64,000 nucleotides of DNA from Desulfoplanes formicivorans (lineage in GTDB: Bacteria > Desulfobacterota > Desulfovibrionia > Desulfovibrionales > Desulfomicrobiaceae). The number at the start of each line of letters is the position of its first letter. Position 1 is the stretch's first letter. The stretch is from assembly GCF_001748225.1 (NCBI RefSeq), contig NZ_BDFE01000007.1, positions 44,800 through 108,799 of the forward strand, in the 5' to 3' direction. The translations under genes and the position numbers were made by a program. This document shows positions 27,138-34,333 of this stretch, one piece after another. The notes beneath the pieces are model-generated. The model ran no database searches. It was given only the letters and a program-made list of their open reading frames with translations, and was not told where the DNA came from.

Positions 27138-27533
27138 TTATTTGGGGTGACACTGACCACAGGCCGTGGGGCCTGTCTTCTTACCGGCTTTCTTGAGGGT
27201 CTTGTGACAACCCTTGTAACAGGTCTGGTGATAGGCAGTCTCAAAGTACTTGATGTTTTTCTTTTCCTTGCCCTTTGCGGCCACGATATCGTGGCAACCG
27301 GCATCAGTACATTTCTTGATGGGGCTTGTGCCATCCCAGGTGTGATGGCATTCCTGACATTTGAACTCGGCATGTTTGACATGTGAGAAATTGACAGGTT
27401 TTTTCTTGGCCTTGGCACCTTCAGGAGCCTGAATCAACATGTCTGCCGGGGCCTCCATGGCAAAAACACTGGGCGCAGCAAACATGCAGATCAGAGCCAT
27501 GCTGAACAGGCTGACCAGTAAAGACTTTTTCAT
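27138..27533 (-). CDS. Tetraheme class III (c3-type) cytochrome
   Basis: 131 aa with a signal peptide (MKKSLLVSLFSMALICMF ... FAM). Four heme sites: CQECH (59-63), CTDAGCH with C-x4-C-H (75-81), CYKGCH with C-x3-C-H (105-110) and CGQCH (125-129). Preceding HVKH and YH residues fit the distal His ligands. Lys-rich, so basic. A periplasmic electron carrier. It lies upstream, on the same strand, of the membrane multiheme system and is its likely partner. The C-x3-C-H third site is atypical. Confidence 0.85.
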   Translation of the reverse strand: MKKSLLVSLFSMALICMFAAPSVFAMEAPADMLIQAPEGAKAKKKPVNFSHVKHAEFKCQECHHTWDGTSPIKKCTDAGCHDIVAAKGKEKKNIKYFETAYHQTCYKGCHKTLKKAGKKTGPTACGQCHPK

Positions 27534-27680
27534 AACAATTAACCTCCAACACATCGATAGCAATACGAACAAACGCAACGGTTACAGCGTGATGTTTCAC
27601 CCTCTCGCAAAAAGTGAATGGCCGTTATCTTTAACGTGCCTGTAGTCTTCGGAGGGGAAAATGGCAAGTGCCGGATTTCA

Positions 27681-28274
27681 CTATTTCAAGTTGGCGTTGA
27701 CAAAATCCCAATTGACAAGCTTGTCCAGAAAGGCGGCCAGGTAGTCGGGGCGTCGATTCTGGTAATCAAGGTAATAGGCGTGCTCCCAGACATCCACCGT
27801 GAGCAGGGGCTTCAGACCATGGGCCAGGGGCGTATCCGCATTGGGGGTCTTCATGATCTTCAGATCACTGCCATCCTGAACCAGCCAGGCCCAACCGCTG
27901 CCGAACTGGGTTGCTCCGGCAGTCTTGAATTGCTCGGCAAAAGCCTCGTAGGAACCAAAGGCCGCGTTGATACGCTCGGCAATGGGGCCGGTCGGGGCAC
28001 CGCCTCCACCGGGCTTCATGCACTGCCAGTAGAACGAATGGTTGAATGCCTGGGCCGTGTTGTTGAAGATGCCGACCCGGGATGTGTCCCCAGCGGTCTT
28101 CTTGATGATGGATTCCATGTCCTGACCTTCGAGATCAGTGCCCGCAAGCAGTTTGTTCGCATTGGTCACATAGGCATTATGGTGCTTGCCGTGATGAAAC
28201 TCCAACGTCTGGGCGCTGATAACCGGGGCAAGAGCATCCTTTGCATAGGGAAGTTCGGGAAGTGTGATGGCCAT
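27681..28274 (-). CDS. sodB: Superoxide dismutase, Fe-type
   Basis: 197 aa. Conserved FHHGKHHNAYV, FNHSFYWQCM and DVWEHAYYLDYQNRRPDYL segments give the metal ligands His, His, Asp, His. The Gln in the GATQFGSGWAWLV context points to Fe-specific enzymes. The frame is open upstream, but ATG 28274 follows AGGAGGAGACC and begins the family's normal N-terminus; there is no signal peptide, so it is cytoplasmic. Divergent from a rubredoxin gene. Confidence 0.93.
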   Translation of the reverse strand: MAITLPELPYAKDALAPVISAQTLEFHHGKHHNAYVTNANKLLAGTDLEGQDMESIIKKTAGDTSRVGIFNNTAQAFNHSFYWQCMKPGGGGAPTGPIAERINAAFGSYEAFAEQFKTAGATQFGSGWAWLVQDGSDLKIMKTPNADTPLAHGLKPLLTVDVWEHAYYLDYQNRRPDYLAAFLDKLVNWDFVNANLK

Positions 28275-28563
28275 ATGAGGTCTCCTCCTGGTTGAAGTGA
28301 GATTGCAACTGCATGAAAAATTGGGGTAATGGTAACACCTCGATATTCTTTCGTCAAAATCGAGCCAAAATGCAAGGGAAAATATCCGGAGCAATATATG
28401 CAAACGGCAATCTTCCTCCTGCGCGTGGCAGCGCCCTTCCGCTCTCCGGATATCTGTACCCCGGGAACGTTTCTTGAGAGTTGACAAATTTTGCCAAATA
28501 CTCAACAAGGTTTATTCTAAGCGGTGTATATCTCACAGGCACAACAACACAAGGAGACGAGCC

Positions 28564-28722
28564 ATGAAAAAATTCGAATGCCCCTGCGGTTATATCTATG
28601 ATCCTGAATTGGGCGATCCTGAAAACGGGGTTCCTGCAGGAACCGCCTTCGAAGACGTACCCGAAGACTGGGTTTGCCCCAAATGTGGTGCGGAAAAGGA
28701 ATTTTTTGAAGAAATGGACTAA
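28564..28722 (+). CDS. Rubredoxin with shortened C-x-C knuckle
   Basis: 52 aa. The first knuckle reads [11 protein letters not shown], i.e. Cys6-x1-Cys8, instead of the usual Cys-x2-Cys. The second is normal (Cys38-x2-Cys41). The rest of the fold (DWVCPKCG, aromatic core residues) is standard. The bases were read directly (TGC CCC TGC GGT). ATG 28564 after AAGGAGACGAGCC. Divergent from SOD and followed by a terminator, so it is expressed alone. Redox potential is probably shifted relative to the other two rubredoxins. Confidence 0.9.
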   Translation: MKKFECPCGYIYDPELGDPENGVPAGTAFEDVPEDWVCPKCGAEKEFFEEMD

Positions 28723-28745
28723 ACGTCCTCATGAGCCCATCAAGC

Positions 28746-28773
28746 AAGGCGGAACTTTTGGTTCCGCCTTTTT
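28746..28773 (+). terminator. Rho-independent terminator after rubredoxin
   Basis: 10-bp stem AAGGCGGAAC / GTTCCGCCTT (28746-28755, 28761-28770) with loop TTTTG and a T run to 28773. Confidence 0.9.
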
Positions 28774-28982
28774 CCGTTTGTTGGCAAGGCTACGCCATGT
28801 CCTGTGTCCAGGCTATAAATTTTAACAATAACGGTTCTCACTATCGACAAACCTCCTGGTGTGGAGTATCAGGCTGACAAATGGGAGGGATGCCCTTTTC
28901 TGCTGGAATCCCCCTTGTTTTTGAGATACCAGAAGGGCATCCCCGCTCGGCAGAAGCTCTTATCACTACTATGGAGGTACAT

Positions 28983-29330
28983 ATGCAAAAAACCGTTTTG
29001 TTCGCCTTGAACGGCGATCCCATGTGTTTCATTCACGTGTTGCTCAATGCCCTGGACATGGCCCAAAAAGGTTATGAAACAGGCATTGTCATGGAAGGGA
29101 CGGCTGTCCGGCTCGTACCCGAACTTGCCAAAAGCGACCATCCGCTCCACACGCTCTACTCCAAGGCATGGGACAAGGGGTTGTTCTTCGGCGCGTGCCA
29201 GGCCTGCTCCGCCAAACTCGGGGTTCTTGCAGAGGTCAAGGCAACCGGTATGACCATGCTCGCGGACATGAATGGTCACCCTTCCATGTCCGGTTACATG
29301 GATCAGGGATACACCGTGATAACCTTCTGA
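28983..29330 (+). CDS. DsrE/DsrF-like sulfur-relay family protein
   Basis: 115 aa, soluble. DsrE-fold features: N-terminal beta-alpha unit (KTVLFALNGDPMCFIHVLLNALDM), GACQACSAKLG with two cysteines near residues 78-81, and a C-terminal GYMDQGYTVITF. Such proteins carry persulfide sulfur or act as small regulatory subunits. ATG 28983 follows ATGGAGGTAC. It precedes the cytochrome bd unit, with 73 bp to the DUF4492 gene; a link with that oxidase is not established. Confidence 0.75.
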   Translation: MQKTVLFALNGDPMCFIHVLLNALDMAQKGYETGIVMEGTAVRLVPELAKSDHPLHTLYSKAWDKGLFFGACQACSAKLGVLAEVKATGMTMLADMNGHPSMSGYMDQGYTVITF

Positions 29331-29403
29331 CCGGTGTTGCAGGGAACCTCCGGGCAACCTCGGTTTCCGACCAACCGACATCTCGTACGCCAAGGAACAC
29401 ACC

Positions 29404-29652
29404 ATGCTCTCCTTTGCCAGAACCATGTACGCACTCTATGTGGACGGCTTCCGCTCCATGGTCCTCGGACGTCAATTGTGGAAGATCATTCTGATCAAGC
29501 TCGTGATCCTCTTCGGGGTGATCAAGATCTTCTTTTTTCCGGATTTCCTGGCCACCACCTATTCGTCGGATCATGAACGGGCCAATCATGTCCTGTCCGC
29601 CCTGACCATGGAACCGACATCACCGCCACATGAACACGAGACCGACCAATGA
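29404..29652 (+). CDS. DUF4492 small membrane protein upstream of cydAB
   Basis: 82 aa with one strong transmembrane helix (LWKIILIKLVILFGVIKIFFFPDFL) and a charged His/Glu-rich C-terminus. The YVDGFRSM-LGRQLWKIILIKL pattern matches DUF4492, a family commonly encoded next to cytochrome bd. Probably an accessory of the oxidase. A 215-bp gap separates it from cydA. Confidence 0.75.
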   Translation: MLSFARTMYALYVDGFRSMVLGRQLWKIILIKLVILFGVIKIFFFPDFLATTYSSDHERANHVLSALTMEPTSPPHEHETDQ

Positions 29653-29867
29653 ACCGCCAACACACTGGCAAACCTCCACAAATCCGGTCAGGGGGCAATA
29701 CGGCAATTGCTCCTGTCGACCATGATTGATAGGGATGCTTTTCCGAAACAGGTTTACTTCAGGTCCACAATCAACGCATCATTCGGCTATGTTGCTTCAC
29801 TCTCGGGTATCAGAAACCCTGCAGCACACATTGTTTATCCTGCATCTTCAACAATAAGGGGCTAACC

Positions 29868-31391
29868 GTGCTAGAACAGATCGATTGGAGTCAGGTCAAT
29901 TGGGCCCGGGCTCAATTCGCCCTCACGGCCATGTTTCACTGGATCTTTGTTCCCCTCACCCTGGGGCTTTCCTTTTTACTCGCCTTTTTCGAGTCATTGT
30001 ACGTGAAAACAGGCAATGAATCCTGGAAAAGGATCACCAAATTCTGGATGTCCCTTTTTGCCGTCAACTTTACCGTGGGTATTGCCACCGGCCTGATCCT
30101 GGAATTCGAGTTCGGAACCAATTGGGCCAATTATTCCTGGATGGTCGGGGACATCTTTGGAGCCCCCCTGGCCGCAGAAGGCATTTTCGCCTTCTTCATC
30201 GAAGCCACCTTTTTCGCGGTCATGTTTTTCGGATGGAACCGTGTTTCCAAGGGCTTTCATCTCTTTTCCACCTGGATGGTGGCTGTTGGCTCCAACCTGT
30301 CGGCCCTGTGGATTCTGGTGGCCAACGGCTGGATGCAATACCCCGTGGGCATGGCTTTCAATCCCCAGACGGCCCGGTTTGAAATGGAAAATTTCTGGGA
30401 AGTCCTCTTTTCTCCCACGGCCATTGGCAAGTTCACCCACGCCACCAGCTCGGGTTTTCTCCTGGGCGGACTTTTTGTGGTCTGCGTCTCTTCCTGGTTT
30501 CTGCTCAAAAAACGCCATACGGATATGGCCAAGAAAAGCATGGCTGTAGCCTCGGTCTTTGGCCTCCTGGCCTCCATCTTTGTCATCTTCACCGGAGACG
30601 AGGCCGCCTATACCAGCGCCCGGGTGCAACCCATGAAGCTGGCAGCCATGGAAGGCCTTTACAAAGGTGAAACCAATGCCGGTCTGATCATGCTCGGCAT
30701 TCTTGATCCCTCCCACATGCCGGGTGAAGACGATGATCCCTTTCTCTTTGACATCAAGCTCCCCGGAGCCCTGACCTTGTTGGCCAACCGTCAGCTGGAC
30801 ACCTTTGTTCCCGGGGTGGACGATCTCGTCTATGGCAATGACGCTCAGGGCATTATGAGCACTGCGGATAAAATCAGTCAGGGGCGTGCTGCCATCAAGG
30901 CCCTGACCGCATTCAAGCAGGCCACCAACCAGGACGACGCCCAGGCGGCCCTGAATACATTCAACAGGCACAAGGAATTTTTGGGATACGGCTACCTGAC
31001 CTCGCCTGAACAGGCCGTTCCCCCGGTGGGGCTGACCTTTTACAGTTTCCACATCATGGTTATGCTCGGCTTCCTGTTCCCGCTCATCTTTCTGGGGGTC
31101 CTGTTCTTCCTGTTCAAGGGTACCCTGGAAAACCAGACCTGGTTTTTGCGCTTTGCCGTACTCTCCCTGTTTCTGGGATATCTGGCCCAGGAAACCGGCT
31201 GGATCGTGGCCGAGGTGGGACGTCAACCCTGGGCCATCCAGGGACTCCTACCCGTGGGAGTGGCCATTTCCGACCTGACCACGGCCACCGTACAATTGAC
31301 CTTTTTCATGTTCCTGACCCTCTTCACCGTCCTGCTCATAGCCGGCATCAGGATCATGACCCGACAAATCGCTCTTGGACCGGAGGAATAA
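29868..31391 (+). CDS. cydA: Cytochrome bd ubiquinol oxidase subunit I
   Basis: 507 aa, starting at GTG 29868 after AAGGGG. About nine transmembrane segments. Canonical motifs are WARAQFALTAMFHWIFVPLT (His ligand of heme b595), the GRQPW quinol-site motif near residue 446 (GWIVAEVGRQPW) and a short-to-medium Q loop. It oxidises quinol and reduces oxygen to water at the membrane. In an anaerobe this protects against oxygen, alongside Roo. Confidence 0.95.
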   Translation: MLEQIDWSQVNWARAQFALTAMFHWIFVPLTLGLSFLLAFFESLYVKTGNESWKRITKFWMSLFAVNFTVGIATGLILEFEFGTNWANYSWMVGDIFGAPLAAEGIFAFFIEATFFAVMFFGWNRVSKGFHLFSTWMVAVGSNLSALWILVANGWMQYPVGMAFNPQTARFEMENFWEVLFSPTAIGKFTHATSSGFLLGGLFVVCVSSWFLLKKRHTDMAKKSMAVASVFGLLASIFVIFTGDEAAYTSARVQPMKLAAMEGLYKGETNAGLIMLGILDPSHMPGEDDDPFLFDIKLPGALTLLANRQLDTFVPGVDDLVYGNDAQGIMSTADKISQGRAAIKALTAFKQATNQDDAQAALNTFNRHKEFLGYGYLTSPEQAVPPVGLTFYSFHIMVMLGFLFPLIFLGVLFFLFKGTLENQTWFLRFAVLSLFLGYLAQETGWIVAEVGRQPWAIQGLLPVGVAISDLTTATVQLTFFMFLTLFTVLLIAGIRIMTRQIALGPEE

Positions 31392-31394
31392 GCC

Positions 31395-32531
31395 ATGTTT
31401 GGAAATCTTGCACACACCCAACTTCAGGAACTCTGGTGGATCGTGGTCTCTCTGGTGGGCTCCCTGTTCGTGTTCATGACCTTTGTCCAGGGAGGCCAGA
31501 GCCTGCTTGGAACCATTGCCAAAACAGACCGACAGAAATCCCTGGTCATCAATTCCCTGGGCCGCAAATGGGAACTGACCTACACCACCCTGGTCCTTTT
31601 TGGCGGGGCCTTTTTTGCCGCCTTTCCCAAATTCTACGCCACCAGTTTTGGCGGGGCCTATTGGGTATGGATCGCCATTTTGTTCACCTTTTCCCTGCAG
31701 GCCGTGAGCTACGAATTCCGCAAAAAAGACGGCAACCTGCTGGGAGCCAGGGTGTATGAAACCTTCCTGTTCATCAACGGCGCCATCGGCATTCTGCTTG
31801 TGGGCGCGGCCGTGGGAACATTTTTCACGGGTTCCCATTTTCAGGTCAACGCCTTCAACCTGAGCTCCTGGAAGCATCCCCTGCGCGGACTCGAAGCCGC
31901 CCTGGTCCCCTTTAATCTGGCCATGGGCCTGCTTCTTGTCTTTTTATCCCGTGCTCTGGGGGCCATGTATCTGGTGAACAACATCCGCCATGCCAAGATC
32001 GAGGAAAAGGCCAGATCCGCAGCCTTCAGGAACTTCCTCTATCTGGTCCCGTTTCTGCTCTATATCCTGTACAGCCTGCTGACCATGCAGGGGTTTGCCC
32101 TTGACCCGGCCACCGGCACCATCTCCCTGGAAAAGGGCAAATACTTCGTCAACCTCATGGCCATGCCCATTGTCATGCTTCTGCTCATCACGGGCATCCT
32201 GCTCATTGCCGGTGCCGCCGTGATCACGGGTTACACCAGCAAACGCCTGGGCATCTGGCTGGCCGGACCGGGAACCGTGTTTACCTGCCTGAGCATCTTC
32301 TTTCTGGCAGGGTTCAACAACACCGCCTTCTATCCCTCGATCTTCGATCTCCAAAGCAGCCTGACCATCTATAACGCATCAAGCAGCCACTACACCCTCA
32401 CGGCCATGTCCTACATTGCCCTGGCCGTGCCCTTTGTGCTGGCCTACATCGCCTGGGTCTGGAAGCTGATGGACGCCAAAAAACTCGATGCATCGGAGTT
32501 TGACGGAGAAACAGCCAACGATCTGTACTAG
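31395..32531 (+). CDS. cydB: Cytochrome bd ubiquinol oxidase subunit II
   Basis: 378 aa, about nine transmembrane helices. The N-terminus LQELWWIVVSLVGSLFVFMTFVQGGQSL is the CydB pattern, and the Trp in SSWKHPLRGLEA and downstream regions match the family. It starts 3 bp after cydA with a ribosome site in its end (GGAGGAATAAGCC). Structural partner of CydA. Confidence 0.93.
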   Translation: MFGNLAHTQLQELWWIVVSLVGSLFVFMTFVQGGQSLLGTIAKTDRQKSLVINSLGRKWELTYTTLVLFGGAFFAAFPKFYATSFGGAYWVWIAILFTFSLQAVSYEFRKKDGNLLGARVYETFLFINGAIGILLVGAAVGTFFTGSHFQVNAFNLSSWKHPLRGLEAALVPFNLAMGLLLVFLSRALGAMYLVNNIRHAKIEEKARSAAFRNFLYLVPFLLYILYSLLTMQGFALDPATGTISLEKGKYFVNLMAMPIVMLLLITGILLIAGAAVITGYTSKRLGIWLAGPGTVFTCLSIFFLAGFNNTAFYPSIFDLQSSLTIYNASSSHYTLTAMSYIALAVPFVLAYIAWVWKLMDAKKLDASEFDGETANDLY

Positions 32532-32600
32532 AAGCATGCGCTCCGGAACGCCCACGAGCTCCGGACGTGCACAACACAACCAATCATCAAGGAGACCATC

Positions 32601-32693
32601 ATGTCAGCCGTACTTCTCATCGGATGGGTGATTCTCATCATTGCTTCGTACAAGGGGGCAGAAACCGTGCTCAGGAAGACCGGTCTGCTGTAG
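32601..32693 (+). CDS. cydX: 30-aa CydX-like single-helix peptide
   Basis: MSAVLLIGWVILIIASYKGA then a charged C-terminus ETVLRKTGLL. One transmembrane helix followed by positive residues is the form of CydX/CydS-type third subunits of bd oxidases. AAGGAGACCATC precedes ATG 32601, and it lies 69 bp after cydB. Sequence similarity to E. coli CydX is low, so the call rests on size, topology, ribosome site and position. Confidence 0.7.
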   Translation: MSAVLLIGWVILIIASYKGAETVLRKTGLL

Positions 32694-32773
32694 TCCGAAC
32701 CCGTTGCAGCACCGGTTTATCCATGCACTCTGCCGATCACACCGACATCATGTTGACCGCTTCTCACCTACCC

Positions 32774-32809
32774 GCCTTGTCATCCGGGCACAGGTCCGGA
32801 TGACAAGGC
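32774..32809 (+). terminator. Hairpin after cydABX
   Basis: 14-bp perfect stem (32774-32787 with 32796-32809) and 8-base loop, followed by TTCTCTTC. It ends 25 bp before the next ATG, so it could end the cyd transcript or act as an attenuator for the permease gene. Confidence 0.65.
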
Positions 32810-32834
32810 TTCTCTTCATGCAAGGCGTGACACC

Positions 32835-34043
32835 ATGACCACATCGACCTCTTCCATTCGTTTCAACCGGCTGGAGCTGGCCGGATCCCTGGGCGATCTG
32901 GGAACCCTTCTCCCCCTGGCCATTGGCATGATCATGGTCAACGGCCTTTCGCCCTCGGGACTGTTTCTGGCCATTGGCGTCTTTTACGTGTTCGCGGGGC
33001 TGTACTACCGGGTTACGGTCCCGGTTCAACCCATGAAAGTCATCGGTGCCTATGCCATTGCCACGGGCCTTGGCCCTTCGCAGATCACGGCCTCGGGGCT
33101 GCTTGTGGCCATTGTCCTTCTCCTTGTCGGCGCAACCGGTGCCGTGAACCTGATCGGCAAATACACCCCCAAGCCGGTCATCCGAGGTGTGCAGTTGGCC
33201 ACGGGTACCGTGCTCATGGCCCAGGGGATCAAATTTGTCTTGGGCACCTCAACCTTCCAGGCCATGGCTCAGGCAGGAGAACCCTATCTGAGCATTCAAA
33301 GCCTGGGTGTGATCCCCATAGGTCTGATCATTGGCACAATGGGCATGGCGCTTACCTTGTGCTTTTTGAACGACAAGCGCTTTCCCGCAGGCATTCTGGT
33401 CATCCTCTTTGGCCTGCTTACCGGCCTTTTCTTCGGAACCCACGAGGGATTCAACCGCCTCGAACTGGGAATCCATCTCCCGGATTGGCTTCCCTTTGGA
33501 TTTCCGAGTACAGCCGATTTTTCCCTGGCCCTGATCACTCTGGTCCTGCCCCAAATCCCCATGACCCTGGGCAATGCGGTTGTTGCCAACGCGGATCTTT
33601 CTCGGGAATATTTCGGCCCCGGCTCCCGCAAAGTGACCTACAAGGGACTGTGCATCAGCATGGGCCTTGCCAATGTGTTCAGTTTTCTGGTGGGTGGCAT
33701 GCCTCTGTGCCACGGTGCAGGGGGGCTGGCCGCCCATTACCGGTTTGGGGCACGCACGGCCGGATCCAATCTGTTCATAGGAACCCTGTTCATCTGCCTT
33801 GCCCTCTTTCTGGGCACCCACGCCATCACCCTGGTCCACCTCATCCCCTTTGCCGTTCTTGGTGTGCTCCTCATTTTTGCCGGCAGCCAGCTCGCCATGA
33901 CCATCAGGGATGTCAAAGGGTCCAGCGATCTCTTTGTGATCGTGATCATGCTCGCCATGACCCTGGCCACGAACCTGGCCGTGGGATTCGGGGTCGGCAT
34001 TGTCCTGGCCTACGCGCTCAAGGCCGGCAAGGTGTCGGTCTGA
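32835..34043 (+). CDS. Molybdate/sulfate permease-like protein (MOT1 family)
   Basis: 402 aa with about ten to eleven transmembrane segments. Two family signatures are visible: RLELAGSLGDLGTLLPLAIGMI near the N-terminus and PQIPMTLGNAVVANADLSREYFG near residue 240. MOT1-type proteins import molybdate (a SulP branch); tungstate or sulfate cannot be excluded. The AOR gene at the left edge needs W or Mo. No ModE-type site was recognised. A GC-rich hairpin (34054-34074, CAGGCGGC / GCCGCCTG) follows it in the 290-bp gap before the sensor kinase. Confidence 0.75.
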   Translation: MTTSTSSIRFNRLELAGSLGDLGTLLPLAIGMIMVNGLSPSGLFLAIGVFYVFAGLYYRVTVPVQPMKVIGAYAIATGLGPSQITASGLLVAIVLLLVGATGAVNLIGKYTPKPVIRGVQLATGTVLMAQGIKFVLGTSTFQAMAQAGEPYLSIQSLGVIPIGLIIGTMGMALTLCFLNDKRFPAGILVILFGLLTGLFFGTHEGFNRLELGIHLPDWLPFGFPSTADFSLALITLVLPQIPMTLGNAVVANADLSREYFGPGSRKVTYKGLCISMGLANVFSFLVGGMPLCHGAGGLAAHYRFGARTAGSNLFIGTLFICLALFLGTHAITLVHLIPFAVLGVLLIFAGSQLAMTIRDVKGSSDLFVIVIMLAMTLATNLAVGFGVGIVLAYALKAGKVSV

Positions 34044-34333
34044 ACGCGGCTTGCAGGCGGCTTAACGCCGCCTGATGCACCGGTCTACAGCAACCAGGGG
34101 CGTCATCGGGTACTTCTGATTGTTCACCCTTGACAACCGGGGGGTTCCAGGCTCGGTATTCCCGACCGGGTGCGTCCCGTTCGTTACGATGTTGCAAAAT
34201 GCCAACGGCCCGCATCGCAACAATACGAAGAACCACAACCCACAGGCCCTTGCTCACCTCACCCCCATAGCTTCCACAGGCCTGCATCACTACGTTGCGC
34301 TGCCCCGTCCCTTCCTGAACCAGCGAGCCCTGC

